Assembly (NCBI GenBank): GCA_902702965.1
Contig: CACRXP010001262.1
Coordinates: 31,486-95,485, forward strand
DNA length: 64,000 nt
Source of the DNA: Spirometra erinaceieuropaei
Lineage: Eukaryota > Platyhelminthes > Cestoda > Diphyllobothriidea > Diphyllobothriidae
Direction: 5' to 3'
The notes beneath the pieces were generated by a model. It did not search any database, was not told the DNA's origin, and worked only from the letters and a program-made list of their open reading frames with translations. Below, one piece after another: positions 21,111-31,751 of the stretch (the first letter of the stretch is position 1; the number at the start of each line of letters is the position of its first letter). The translations under genes and the position numbers were made by a program.

Positions 21111-21779
21111 CATGCACATCAACGCAAAAAATTTGCGCATACAAGCGAATTAATTAGGATCAGGGACTGGTCAAGAGGAAAGCAACTCAATCGCTAGAAC
21201 GAAGAATTTCATGCGTCAACGGGTTCGGACTCATAGTCGAAGTTTTCACAACCAGAGACGGTTAGGGGGGCAGAGGGAGTGTTGTCTCTGGTGATGGTCT
21301 CGAGAAAGAGTTCGAAATTTTGGGCGAATAAAACACCTCCTCCGTCGGTCGCGACTGCTTCTTTACACGAGCAAGTTAGCTGGTTCTTTCTACTCACACC
21401 GTACACTGCATTCCCAAGGTCAACGGAAGTACTGAACTCAACTGACACGGATATCAAATTTACAATGGAATCGAAATAAATAGCCAATTTCCCCTTACTA
21501 GCGTCCCTTTGCGCCGATGTCTAGGTGGAGAGAGGCCAACTGCAGTCTCCAGAAAAGTCACAAACATCGGGCAAGTACCGGACTTCACAAATACAGCCAT
21601 GTTCACACCACTCATTCAAACGGATGAAATCTGCACAGCACACCCGATGATTCTACCCCTTCCCCCCCCCCCCTCTGCTGTCCTCCCGAGAATGCATGAA
21701 TACCCAAGCAGAGAAAGTACCGGACAGGCGACCCTAACCACTACGACCTTCAGACCGGGTCTTAACTAAAAAGGGGAGA
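21111..21779. other. No gene recognised
   Basis: Includes a C-run at 21661-21671. The frames at 21209-21487 on opposite strands mirror each other and match nothing. Confidence 0.4.
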
Positions 21780-22240
21780 AGTCAGACGTCGGTCGAGAGA
21801 GTATTGTATTCTGTACAGACTGAATGAAGAATAGGTTGGAGCACTTTGGCAGGCGGGCGAGAGCACAATGGCGGCGCCACAATAACAGGCCTCAATGTGT
21901 GACCAGGAGAGGTGTCACGGCGTCCTGAAAGAGGACGTCTGCAGCAGCCTTGAAGTTTATTGGTCAGTTTGGATAGCCGTGATTGGCCGAGAACCAGACT
22001 GCCACTCGTACGCGCGTGCGAGTTCGTGTCAGAGCCGCCGCGCTACGACAGGCGGCAGGTGCAGAGTCACTACAGATCAAATCGACGGCAGCCGAAAGTC
22101 TGTGACACCATCCCTTCCAACGTGACTTCTCGATGGCTGACAGATCGGAGGTCACGCTTTTTTGTGTTTTGCAACCGAAGAGCACACCACCACCACCGCC
22201 TGCTGTAAACTCGGCAGCTGCCTACATAACTACGGCGACC
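21780..22240 (+). repeat. LTR-like repeat R8
   Basis: Shares 'gatagccgtgattggccg', 'ccagactgc' and flanking words with 26990-27210. Its beginning ('tattctgtacagactgaatg') resembles the R3 LTR at 53705. It is probably an LTR of a related gypsy family. No primer site is seen. Confidence 0.4.
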
Positions 22241-22748
22241 GTAAATGTATCGGGTGAACCAGGTGATCGGTGTAGAGGCTCCTGCGCCAGCAGGTATTGG
22301 CCGCGTGCGGACCTCACTACAACTGTCAACTTACAAGGCATGTTGGAAGGGCAGAAACACTTTCTCTATGGAATCTGGGCATGAGAGGCAGATTAGACTG
22401 TCGCGACAATAAAATCTTAAAAGGTTTATTAAAACAGAATTGCAAAAACAGTAGACTGCGGGATATCAAAAATGTCCCATCGTACGCGACTGGCGGCTTT
22501 TTCGTGACCGTTCAGGCTCATAGCACAGTTTCTTGCAGCGACTTTTTGATTTGGTTTGATTAAGCATATCTACCTTTTGATTTTGGCAAGGTGTTCGCAT
22601 AACCGCAAAATTGCCAGAAAATCTCCGTGTCCCGGGGGCTTTGTTGTCATCGAATTTACAGAATACATGCCACCGTAGATCTATAAGAACTTGGCCTTGG
22701 ATGTGCTAAGATCTAGGCAACGACGCCATCCGCGAGGTCTAACGAAAA
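22241..22748. other. No gene recognised
   Basis: Unique-looking sequence with no repeat partner or domain found. Confidence 0.4.
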
Positions 22749-22786
22749 TTACTTTTGAAGAAGGAGACACGATCGCTGGGACAAGA

Positions 22787-22843
22787 GCTTTATTAGCCTG
22801 TCATTTCGGATTCCTGCTCGAATCCATCATCAGAGACAACAGC
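22787..22843 (-). ncRNA. Hammerhead-like motif, cleavage side mutated
   Basis: On the minus strand CTGATGA and the GGATTC/GAATCC stem are kept, but GAAAC-GTC has become GAAAT-GAC. The conserved stem III and cleavage triplet are therefore lost, and self-cleavage is not expected. Confidence 0.6.
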
Positions 22844-22913
22844 AGATACGGGTGATTCACGCAAAAGGGGCTGCAGTATTTATAGGATGCAGTCGTCATG
22901 CTAGCGCATACCT

Positions 22914-23990
22914 ATGAGCGCGGGGAACGCACATGTGAACACTTGTCCCTACACCAGGAAAGCGACAAATACGATGCAAGTACTGAACTTCAACAGCAAC
23001 CACCCAATCAGCCACAAACGCAGTTGTGCAAGGACGCTCTATCGGCGTGTCGAAAGGCACTGCAGTAAACCGGAAGACAAGATTGCCGAACTACAATACC
23101 CCCGACGGGTCTTCAAAGCCAATGGCTGCACACACAACTTCGCCAACCGGTGCATACGCAAAAGGGACGAAAGACCTAACCGCACGGACACCAGATCTTG
23201 GCGGGTGCTTCCGTATGTCAAGAACGTTTCGGAAGCTGTCGGCCGCCTTCTCGCACCACTTGGGGTTGGAGTTGCACACAGACCGGAGGCAACCATCAGG
23301 CGTCCGGTTATGAAACCGAAAGACCCACTGCCACGGCTAGAAACGTCTGGAGTCGTTTATCGGATCTGGTGCAGTTGCGGACAACGCAACTACGTCGGAG
23401 AAACCGGAAGACAGCTCCGAACGAGAATGGCCGAACACACTGCAGCAGTGCGGAGAAATGACACCAGCTGTCAAGTTGCGGCTCATTCGACAAGATTCAG
23501 CCACACATTCAAATTAGATGAGGCCGAAATTCTCGCAAGAGGTGACAACCGCGTGAGCCGGGAGCTGCTTGAGTCATGGCTTACTGGCCCCCAGCCCATC
23601 AACAAGTGCAGCGACCTCCCCCTTCCATACTCGGTGATCAGACTTCGCCTAGGCGGAGTAATTAGCCTGGCGGGAAGCGCACAGGTGAACACTCTTCCGA
23701 ACGTCATGGTCGGTCGATCAGATGGTCGAGCAATTGTCACACCAACATCCAACGCACTTGATGAAATTGCAATAATTAACGACGTGAATGTCGGCCATCA
23801 AACGGTCAGTACACCGAGCGCGACGATCCCTAATGAAGGGGGGGAGGGGAGCCGTGAATGGTCATATGTATGCGGTAGCATGGCGACTGCATCCTATAAA
23901 TACTGCAGCCCCTTGTGCATGAACCATCCGTATCTGCTTTTGTCGCTGATGATGGATTCGAGCAGGAATCCGGAACGTCAGGCTAATTAA
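22914..23990 (+). CDS. PLE polyprotein fragment: reverse transcriptase tail plus GIY-YIG endonuclease
   Basis: An uninterrupted 358-codon frame. Residues 1-20 derive from the rearranged junction. From ATNTMQVLNFNSNHPISHKR (about 17-36) the protein follows the PLE pattern after the reverse transcriptase. The linker VKNVSEAVGRLLAPLGVGVA spans about 102-121. The GIY-YIG core spans about 146-175: GVVYRI, C-S-C, NYVGETGR and RTRMAEH, so the two tyrosines, the arginine and the glutamate-histidine are visible. SRELLESW and a Thr/Ser-rich tail complete it. The catalytic YxDD half of the reverse transcriptase is absent, so it is a 5'-truncated retrocopy. The absence of stops suggests a fairly recent insertion. 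The annotated start is simply the first Met and is not a native start. Confidence 0.8.
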   Translation: MSAGNAHVNTCPYTRKATNTMQVLNFNSNHPISHKRSCARTLYRRVERHCSKPEDKIAELQYPRRVFKANGCTHNFANRCIRKRDERPNRTDTRSWRVLPYVKNVSEAVGRLLAPLGVGVAHRPEATIRRPVMKPKDPLPRLETSGVVYRIWCSCGQRNYVGETGRQLRTRMAEHTAAVRRNDTSCQVAAHSTRFSHTFKLDEAEILARGDNRVSRELLESWLTGPQPINKCSDLPLPYSVIRLRLGGVISLAGSAQVNTLPNVMVGRSDGRAIVTPTSNALDEIAIINDVNVGHQTVSTPSATIPNEGGEGSREWSYVCGSMATASYKYCSPLCMNHPYLLLSLMMDSSRNPERQAN

Positions 23991-23992
23991 GC
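23936..23992 (+). ncRNA. Hammerhead-like motif, one core base altered
   Basis: Contains CTGATGA (23946-23952), a perfect GGATTC/GAATCC stem, then GGAAC-GTC instead of GAAAC-GTC. The flanks GCTTTTGTCG and AGGCTAATTAAGC could form stem I. The changed GAAA tract probably weakens cleavage. It overlaps the end of the coding frame. Confidence 0.6.
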
Positions 23993-24055
23993 TCTTGTCC
24001 CAGCGATCGTGTCTCCTTCCTCAAGACTACTTCCTGGGACTTGTCTCTTCGCTTC

Positions 24056-24309
24056 TATTGAAAATTACTTTGTTCAGAGTTTCCCGTCACACCTTTTGGT
24101 CCATGCTATCCCCTTTGGATTGTTCAATCACCTTACTGGTTGATCTGTTTGATATTAGTTAGGCTCTGTTGTTTCATAATCCACTCAGTGACTGGACCAA
24201 ATACCAACCAAGCATGAACGGGTTTGAGGATATTAATATTGCTAGGTTCCTCTTATTACTCACATGTCTCAAATTAACTTGTTACCTTTCCCGGTCCTCA
24301 GCGCTGCCG
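24056..24309. other. No gene recognised
   Basis: AT-rich spacer between the PLE end and the LTR-like repeat. Nothing recognisable. Confidence 0.4.
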
Positions 24310-24640
24310 CTAAACCCGTGCTGTCCCTGGTCCACCTAATATGCTTGTAAATCGCTGCGTCCACGCACCTGAATCAGACTTCTACTCGCGGACGCCGTGA
24401 GCCGATCGATATTTCTGTATTTGTTGATTGGGCGCAGCTATACAAAGTTCAGACGCAGGCACGCGTCCCGCGCCGGAGCTAACAGTTGAAACGGCTGGCA
24501 CGTCCCCTGAGAACATTTGCTACTACTGCCTGCTGGGCTGTATGTACGCTCTTTTTCCGCGGTAAAGTTCCTCCAGCCAACTCTTCCTCGCATACTTTAA
24601 ATGTGAAATCTTCACATGATCGACCATCGTACTCTGTCAG
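24310..24640 (+). repeat. R1 LTR of a Ty3/gypsy (CsRn1-like) element
   Basis: Homologous to 1-240 and 53128-53434 ('gatcgatatttctgta', 'gattgggcgcagc', 'ctgcctgctgggctgtatgt'). It ends directly before the sequence complementary to tRNA-Trp, which identifies it as a 5' LTR. The exact left end is not resolved. Confidence 0.6.
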
Positions 24641-24641
24641 G

Positions 24642-24659
24642 TGGTGACCCCGGCGTGAT
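24642..24659 (+). promoter_or_regulatory. Primer-binding site complementary to tRNA-Trp
   Basis: TGGTGACCCCGGCGTGAT differs at one base from the complement of the last 18 bases of animal tRNA-Trp with CCA. CsRn1-type gypsy elements of flatworms are known to use tRNA-Trp. It lies 1-2 bases after the R1 LTR. Confidence 0.7.
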
Positions 24660-25970
24660 CGCTAGGCGCGCTGGGCAAACCAAAAGTGGCGTGGATAAGC
24701 GGTCACGCTGACGATCGTGAGAGCGGACTGCTACAACCACATAAATATACTGGGCTGACGACAATTTATCGAAAGCAAACGTCTGCTTGCCAGGCAATCT
24801 TCTAAAACCCGTACGTCTAAAACTTTCAGAGGGTTGGGCAAAAACTGCCTGCTATTTGCCAAGTTCATTTGCAGAAGTGGAGGCTCTGATTGGTATCTAG
24901 AAGTGCGTGCTTCATGTCCTCCCCTGCCACTTCATTTCATCTCACTTAATATTCTCTGGATTTCTTACTGGGATTATTTTTCGCTCATTTGAACTCAAAT
25001 TCTCTCCGCAATCGGACTTTCCTGCCCTGCCCCGTCCACCCTCTAACATCGACTGCGCGGTTTCCAGATTTACTGATGTAACGATTGATTCTACTGCTGT
25101 TTATCGATATAAATAGGGAGCTCAGGGGGCGAGAGCCTCATTCCCTTCATAAACTGACTTAAACTGACTAAAGTGACCTATTTGATCTTTAAAAAAGCCA
25201 AACAGGCTAGCCTGACGGTCAGACGTGTCGTCTCGACTAACCCAAATACAGACAAACACGCGTGTCTCCAGACAACCCCAGTCTCAATAGTAAGAAAATT
25301 CAGACACAAGACACAACTAACCCCGCTGTCACAAGCGCCGAATACAAAGACTCACAGGTTTAACTGGACCCCGTCGAGCGTGACTTGCTGATTGAATATT
25401 TGACACCCTTGCCGGTTGATGACGACAAATAAGCCAGAAAAGGACACATCGGTCTACCTTTTCTACATCGACAGTGCTTTTCAGTTTACACTGGAGGCTT
25501 CTATGAAAATGGACTTATAGGAGTTAATTTAGAGGGTCCCGTCACGTTTTTTCTTATTCTAAATGCTACTGAATGGGAAGATAACTTGTATTTTGAATGT
25601 ATGGGCAGTTAACATTGGCATTTCAGTGGCTCGAGGTGTATTTAAGGCTAGCAAAAACAAGTTACGATGTGCATTCGACGGTCGGCTGACATGAAAATTC
25701 CCGAAAAGTTGTACCGAGAATAGTGACTGCGCAAATACTCAAAAGTGTCCCAAAAATTCCTGACATCGTGGAAGCTTGTGGCATTCGCAACAGTTCAGAA
25801 TAGCTTGCTGCTGTTCTTTATTTTCCCCATTTGAATGACGTCCAAACCATCAACGTCTTTGGCCTCGTGAACTCCCTAGGGACGCTTAGATGACGCGTGA
25901 CTGTGTCAGCAGCTTAAATTATGGGAGACCGTAGGCACTAATACTATCAGGCCAGGCTCCGAATAGAAAC
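24660..25970. other. Post-LTR leader and unassigned sequence
   Basis: The first ~150 bp (to about 24800) should be the gypsy leader: 'gctgacgatcgtgagagcgg' recurs at about 49270. A TATA-like 'gatataaatagggag' sits at 25105-25119, upstream of a 72-codon frame (25173-25391) with no recognised domain. No gag or pol coding is visible. Confidence 0.4.
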
Positions 25971-25973
25971 AGA

Positions 25974-26966
25974 GTAGGTGGGCTAACTCATTAAATGTCA
26001 ACCGAAATCCCGAAATGCGTTTTCGTTTCGGAAAGATTAGTTAAATAGGGTTGTAAAATTGATCATCGTTCAGCATAATTCTTTAATAATTCAGTTACCT
26101 CAGGATGTCGGCTTTCGAACGAACTTCTTTCCGGCTGCATGCTAAAACTATACTCTGTAAAGAATGACTACTTAATTAGCAGGCATTTTTCTCATAGATT
26201 GTCGATGCCCTTTTACCTTCAATTATATTTCATAGAAAACATGCATAAAACATTCATTCTTTTGCTCATTCGGTAGAAAATTACGTCTTCTTCCAATTTT
26301 ATACCCGAAAGAAGGGTATGATTCGGTTTTAAAAATCTTTCCCAATTCCCGAATAATTCTGAACCCCCGGCCTGCCGTTACACTTGCATTCAGGGTTTCC
26401 AATCGACAAGCCATACAGCATCCGCGTACGGAAAACTCTACATTTCTCTATGGTATTAAGAAGAGACCATATGGGTTTCATAAAATTTGGCAGTGGATTT
26501 GAGCCATATTATTAACTTTACAAGCCACATTGGTAAATGCCGAGACATTATGTTTTATGAACGGTCATTTCAAGGTATTAGAAAATTTCACAATTAGAAA
26601 GGTTATTAAAACCGAATTATACCCTTCTTTCGGGTATAAAATTGGAAGAAGACGTAATTTTCTACCGAATGGGCAAAAGAATGGATATTTTTATGCACGT
26701 TTTCCATGAAATATGATTGAATGTATAAAGGCATCGAAAATCAGTGAGAAAAGGTATGTTGCATATGTGGTCATTTTTTACAGAGTATAGTCCTTGCATG
26801 AAGGCAGACAGAGGCTCGTTCGAAAGCCGGCATTCTGAGGTAAATGTTATGTTATAGAATTATGCTGCATGATGGTTATTTTTACAACCCTATTTAATTA
26901 ACCTTTCGGAAACGAAAAAGCATTTCGGAATTTCGGTTGACCTTTCATGAGTTCACCCACCTACTG
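25974..26966. mobile_element. Palindromic element family P, full-length copy
   Basis: The ends 'agtaggtgggctaactcatt' and 'tgagttcacccacctact' are inverted repeats, and the two ~440-bp arms mirror each other down to a ~100-bp centre near 26440-26560. Flank after the right end is TA. It has no coding. It is the same subfamily as 49314-50308. Confidence 0.85.
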
Positions 26967-26974
26967 TAGATGTT

Positions 26975-27210
26975 GGACGCAAGCTGAGAGGATACACCGA
27001 GACTAGAGGGCAAGTTAGCAGCCGGACGAGAGAACACGCCCAGCGACGCGAGAGCAGCGTCCCGAGGAAAGGCGTGGGGCAATCGCAGCGCCTTTAATGG
27101 GGACATGTCTGTGCCGGCCTTGACCTTGACTGGCTGGTTTAGATAGCTGTGATTGGTCGCGTGCCGGACTGCTCGTGCAAGTACGCACGAGAGGCGGAGC
27201 GCTGCAAAGA
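26975..27210 (+). repeat. LTR-like repeat R8, second copy
   Basis: Matches 21850-22040 through 'gatagctgtgattggtcgcg' and neighbouring words. It lies between a palindromic element and a reversed PLE. Confidence 0.4.
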
Positions 27211-28065
27211 CGCCAGGCCTCGTCGAACTTGAAGGTGTGGCCGGGTCCCGTCGAGTGAGCTGTCACGTTGGAGGTGGAATTCGCGTCGGGAGTAATCTTC
27301 CACCTTCTTCGACGTAACTGCTCTGCCCACAACCGAACCAGATTCGGTAAACGACTTCAAGCGTTTCTTTCCATGGCAAGGTAGGTCTCTCACCCTAATG
27401 GTTGTCCCCGGTCTGTGTGCAACCCCAGGCCAAAGAGACGTGAGAAGCCGACTGAATATTGCCAAGACCTTCTTGAAGTATAGGCCCAATTTTTGGACAG
27501 GTGATGCTTGGTTGTTCGTGTCGACTTTGTTTGCACCGATTGACGAAGTTGCGTGGGTAGCCATCAGCTCTCAATACAGAAACTTTGTATTCCTGTTAAC
27601 GACATTTTGTCTAGACGCGTCGGGTAACCTTCAGTGTGGTGACAATACTTTCGACGCACGCTTTTGCAACATGTCTCTGTCTAGTGCATACTTACACATA
27701 AATCACTGTCTGACATCGTGAGGCTCTGATTGACGTTCATCGTCGCGCCCAGCCAATCCCTGTCACCGAGGTTCCATGTGACCAATCAGATTCCTACAAA
27801 CTAATCCAGACGCCTGCTCCAACGTCGCCGAACGCGCGTCTAAAGTTTGGCTGCTAATCTGCTCAAAATTCCTATCATTCGCTCTGTATAGAACTAAAAT
27901 TCTCCTCCGGTTGGCGTCTATCTTCTCTTCCTACTCGGTACCACATCAGATGGTCGTAGTATTTGGAGTCCGCCCATAACAGCACTCTTTCGAAAGTGCG
28001 TTTGTGAGTGAACTTATTGTTGAACCTCCCTACTAGCATCGTATTTGCCGCTTTCCAGTATCACC
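27200..28065 (-). pseudogene. PLE lineage 1 remnant, decayed
   Basis: On the minus strand, SLWPGVAHRPGTTIRVRDLP and a degraded GIY-YIG segment (about 27350-27290, 'SGSVVGRAV') are followed by AHSTGPGHTFKFDEA (27260-27215). Upstream sequence to 28065 matches the 7.6-kb copy ('catcgtatttgccgctttcc'). Stops and frameshifts throughout. Confidence 0.65.
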
Positions 28066-29023
28066 TATGCGACCGCCATCTTTCTCTACGTATGGATCAG
28101 AAAATGAACCCGAAAGGTCACGCGAACAGGCTGCTTTTTCCAACGATCGAGTTTACTTCTCAGAAAACGCATCTTTCGAAACTATGAATGGCGTCCGTGG
28201 TTTTATTTTCAAACCAACACCCCCACCAAGCATGATTAATGAACTTGGTACAATGTGCTCGGCAATTATACTGCATTCTCGGATGATAGTCTGCCCCAAA
28301 TATTCCACGGTCTTCGGTTTGACCTTTTACACCCTGCCTTTAAGTCAGCTCTAAATGAAGGCACCAAAGGGGGGTGAGATCATGAACACTCCCCTGTCAA
28401 TCTAGTGGCTGTCGAAGCCGTGACTGAGGCATCTGTATACGAAATAGGCATGTTGTGGGACGACCTCGTTCTGCTGAAACCAAGCATGGTCATGTATCCC
28501 CAGATGACCAAACGTGGGATCAAGTTTTTGTGATTACAACTGACTAATGGACTGTTCTATGATTGACGATAAGTTAGTTGGCTTCGGCAGTAGTCTCACT
28601 TGAAACGTTTCGATCAAAAAGGACCTAATCACCTATGCTTCTACAATACCAGACTAAGCTATGACCTTCGGAGCATCCTGCCAGCGACTTGGAACAAAAT
28701 GACGACTCCCTCCCAGTTAGCCCGACTTAACAAATCCAAGCTCCCACCACCCAGTTATTGCAGGGTCTTGTTTCTGCGACTCTAGTCGAGGATCGTCTGT
28801 CAGTCGGAAGACCCTTAGGACTCTTCAGTGCATATCCTGCCAAGGATCATCCGTGGAGATCAGTATCATCAGTGTGATTATCGAAACATGAATGACTCTA
28901 CCATCCTGTACAGGTGCGTCGTTTCTTCTCTGCCGGATCTCTCTGAGCCTTATTTGGAAGGTTCCTCTTCTCCAAGACCAGTCAGTTTCGGTCTACCATC
29001 AAGTCTACATCACGTCGGAGGAA
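28066..29023. other. No gene recognised
   Basis: Frames at 28067-28354 and 28600-28785 (plus) have no identifiable domain. The right part may already belong to the gypsy remnant that continues after the gap. Confidence 0.35.
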
Positions 29024-29225
29024 NNNNNNNNNNNNNNNNNNNNNNNNNNNNNNNNNNNNNNNNNNNNNNNNNNNNNNNNNNNNNNNNNNNNNNNNNNNNN
29101 NNNNNNNNNNNNNNNNNNNNNNNNNNNNNNNNNNNNNNNNNNNNNNNNNNNNNNNNNNNNNNNNNNNNNNNNNNNNNNNNNNNNNNNNNNNNNNNNNNNN
29201 NNNNNNNNNNNNNNNNNNNNNNNNN
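29024..29225. other. Assembly gap (202 N)
   Basis: A run of undetermined bases. Any frame that spans it is not meaningful. Confidence 1.
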
Positions 29226-29474
29226 CGCATGCTGTTTGGACTCTACACTAACTTCCAAATATTACAGAGCTTCGTACACAGAGTGCTCTAGCACCTATCC
29301 TTCGCCCGCGCCTCAGTGGTTACCAGGCAGAATCTCAAGACACACATGAAACATACCGTCGCTGTGTTTGACCATTCTAAGCAATTCGACATCGGCGTAA
29401 GTCCCTCAGTGCGCCTTTGATGTCCCCTCATCCCAGTTTGCCGAGTACGCCGCAGACTCAGCCAGCATGCAATT

Positions 29475-29966
29475 TTTTACTTTGAAAGTCGCTGACTTAT
29501 CTCCTCTCACATCCAGTTGTCAATTAAAGTTGTTTCTGGGAATTGAGAACCGCTGTAGGTTCCTCCCGAACGGTGCTGGTACCATCCGGTAGAGCAAAAA
29601 CCTCCTCCCGAGTCCTGAATGTGCTTTCGAACTTTCCGCGGACGCTCTCATTGCATTCGAAAGTTGAAGGTCACCTTGACCGACTCCACCCTCCTGATCC
29701 ATTTTGCTTCCAATGCACCGCCACCCCCTTCACCTCATGATCCATGTCTTCGATGTAAATATTGTCACGTTAATGCAGAACCATCCCACGGCTAATGTCA
29801 TCGTTGACCCCTCGTCGTCTACCTAACCGTTAAGCACTCCGGGCGTTTCCTCGAGGACAGGGACTTTGTCGTTCTCATTGAAAACAAGTCCCTTGCACTA
29901 GCTCTCAGGTACTACTCTGACAATGTCAATTCACGGAACTTTCATCAACTGGACTACATCTCCTAG
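29475..29966 (+). pseudogene. Ty3/gypsy pol remnant: reverse transcriptase end and RNase H
   Basis: The plus strand gives FLGIENRCRFLPNGAGTI (the 'FLGmxnfYrrFip' thumb motif), AFELSADALIAFE and LKVTLTDSTLLIHFASNAP. After frame changes it gives YLTVKHSGRFLEDRDFVVLI, NKSLALALRYYSDN and HQLDYIS, which is the RNase H 'H...LxGRxFxxxTDhkpL' region. At least three frameshifts or stops. It fits the flatworm CsRn1-like gypsy group by eye. The rest of pol resumes at about 30975. Confidence 0.8.
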
Positions 29967-30310
29967 CTAATCATACCAAACTCCGTATAGGTAAAATACG
30001 GCTTGAACCGGCTGACGTTTCGTATGGACTCTCTGTTCCTCACCTTTAATTTTTATGGATTCGGATTAACTGTCGGGACTGCATAACAGCGTCCCCTTCT
30101 TCGTGCGACGAGGGCATCACCGGCCTATAACTTCGTGTCCACCATCATTCTCTATGATGTCTCCCACACCGTCACTTTGCCGAACCGTCCTTCCCCTATT
30201 TGCCGGCCAACAGATAACTTGATCTCCGGTGTTTGATGTGATATGCACAGAGGCCTGAAGGTCGCCACCAGAGGACTGGAACATCAACACCACCGGCGAT
30301 ATGGCATTCT

Positions 30311-30778
30311 CTGCCATGCATCAAGGGCTTTTCAGAAGCGACCGAGCGCATTGTTGCGGAGCTAGTTGTTGGGAATGCACACCGCCCCAAAGCCACCATG
30401 CGCAATAGAATCATGAAAATCAAAGACCAGTTAAAGCCTGAAGAGCAATCTGGAGTAGTGTATCGCATTCCGTGTCAAATGTGTCCTTGTAACTACACAG
30501 GACAGACTGGACGCATGCTCGCATCGCGCATACACGAACAGTAGCTGGCTGTGCGACGAGGCGATGCATTATCACAAGTGGCCGTCCACACCTGCGAAAT
30601 GGGTCACGAGTTTAACTTCACAGCCACCAAAATAGTCGCCCACGCCGGAAACAAAACAGGCCGAGAATTGATTGAAGCCTGGGCCTCGGATGAGAACTCG
30701 GTCAATCGATTTATCGATCTGGCGCCGACGTACAGAGCTCTGCGTAGTCACCTCCAGTCTTGCGTCGTCGGCCGATGA
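30311..30778 (+). pseudogene. PLE GIY-YIG endonuclease, lineage 2, one in-frame stop
   Basis: The frame reads FSEATERIVAELVVGNAHRP, then GVVYRIPCQMCPCNYTGQTG with ASRIHEQ and a TAG at 30541. It then continues LAVRRGDALSQVAVHTCEMG, HEFNFTATKIVAHAGNKTGR, LIEAWASDENSVNRFIDLAP to a stop at 30778. The GIY-YIG tyrosines and arginine are present, but the EH histidine is Gln (HEQ). This lineage differs from the 23-kb lineage in the Cys insert (C-x2-C-x-C). Confidence 0.8.
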
Positions 30779-30799
30779 TTGACCTACATGCCTTATAAT

Positions 30800-30880
30800 T
30801 GTGGCTTGTTCTGTTGCTGCTACTATCTCTGACGACGGACTCCTGTACGAATCTGAAAGCTCAGGACAATAAACAAAGTG
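30800..30880 (+). ncRNA. Degenerate hammerhead-like motif, lineage 2
   Basis: CTGACGA at 30827-30833 (fits CUGANGA), an imperfect stem around CTGTAC, then GAAAGCTC in place of GAAAC-GTC. The downstream AGGACAATAAACAAAG resembles the lineage 1 stem I strand. Probably inactive. Confidence 0.45.
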
Positions 30881-30974
30881 TTCCGGTGCTCGACTCCTCT
30901 TCTTCACCTGAAGGTCTGTACACGGAAACGTCACGGTTGTAAGCGGAGTAGGGTTCAGAGGCACAGCCAGGCAC

Positions 30975-31700
30975 CGTAGAATTCAAGTCAAATCCTGCAG
31001 GCCCTCAGCCTCCGTTCAGCGGCTCTTCCTGCTGTTTCACCGGGGTGGGCCGATTCATCCGGTAACCGGGAGTCAAGTTGCCAAGGCTTTAACGCTGACA
31101 GTTCCCCGTCGTTAGGTTGCCATCCTCAATGACGCATCAACCATCACGACTGACCGTGGTGCTCAATATGAGCCTCACCTGGCCCTCCATTCCCCTATCC
31201 TTTTCGACTGCACGCGGATTCGGACGACGGCCTATCACCTGACTGCAAACGTTATGATCAAGCGGTTTCACCGCCTGCTTAATGTATCCCCACGTGCTGT
31301 GGTAGATCTGGGAAGCTGGATGGAGTACCATTCACTGGTTCTGTTAAGACCTCCACTCTGTGAGGGCCTACTCCCAAGTCGGACCTTGTCCGCTGCATGG
31401 TTGAACCAGTGATAGGCACCACCATCCAGTCCCTAGGTGAGGAATTTGTGTAAACCTTCCTTGGTGCCAGCACCGCCCCAGCTAACTTCCTTCTCGTCCA
31501 ATTCTTTTTGACCCTCCTGCGGCTTCGCCAGAGTCGTCTGTCCCTAAGTCCTACCTCAAGAATGACCTCGTGACCCTCACTCACATCCTTCTTGAATGTG
31601 ACCGGGGTACTAACCCCTTCGACCTCTGCATGACGGCCCCTTCAGGGTGATCTGATGAGATTCAAAGACGTTCCACAGCAATCATGCTGGTAACTCAACA
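30975..31700 (+). pseudogene. Ty3/gypsy integrase remnant
   Basis: Readable in pieces: ASTITTDRGAQYEPHLALHS, CTRIRTTAYHLTANVMIKRF and HRLLN correspond to the integrase core (T-x-D-R-G-x-Q, then H-x-x-x-N-G-x-x-E-R-F-H), with the NG/E positions degraded to NVMIK. Further on, 'IGTTIQSLGEEFV' and 'LTLLRLRQ' match the post-core region, and 'PLHDGPFRVI' (about 31625-31650, frame-changed) matches the GPY/F motif. Many stops. It continues the element interrupted by the lineage 2 PLE. Confidence 0.75.
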
Positions 31701-31751
31701 CGCCGTGGACGTCATGCCCATTTTCCTGGTCATCTTGTTATTTATGCAGTC

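Larger units (their letters stand above)
22749..24055 (+). mobile_element. Penelope-like element (lineage 1), best-preserved copy
   Basis: Layout: a reverse-oriented terminal segment (22749-22910), a short duplicated piece of coding (about 22918-22950), the forward body (22957-23990), then the forward terminal segment (23885-24055). The 22749-22910 segment is the reverse complement of 23885-24040, sharing 'cgatcg', 'gcagtatttataggatgcag' and the hammerhead-like stretch. The body is 5' truncated inside the reverse transcriptase. Inverted terminal copies are a known PLE habit. Confidence 0.85.
29985..30960 (+). mobile_element. Penelope-like element (lineage 2) inserted in the gypsy remnant
   Basis: The left edge carries a reversed terminal-type sequence (complement contains GAAACGTCAGCC at about 30010-30030), the centre a GIY-YIG coding piece (30311-30778), and the right part a hammerhead-like tail. 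It separates gypsy RNase H (ending 29966) from gypsy integrase (from about 30975). Element ends are approximate. Confidence 0.65.

Noticed and set aside
23026..23493. Several overlapping frames on both strands within the 23-kb PLE
   Set aside because: Shadows of the 358-codon GIY-YIG frame.
28828..29349. Frames spanning the N block on both strands
   Set aside because: They cross 202 undetermined bases, so length and phase are meaningless.
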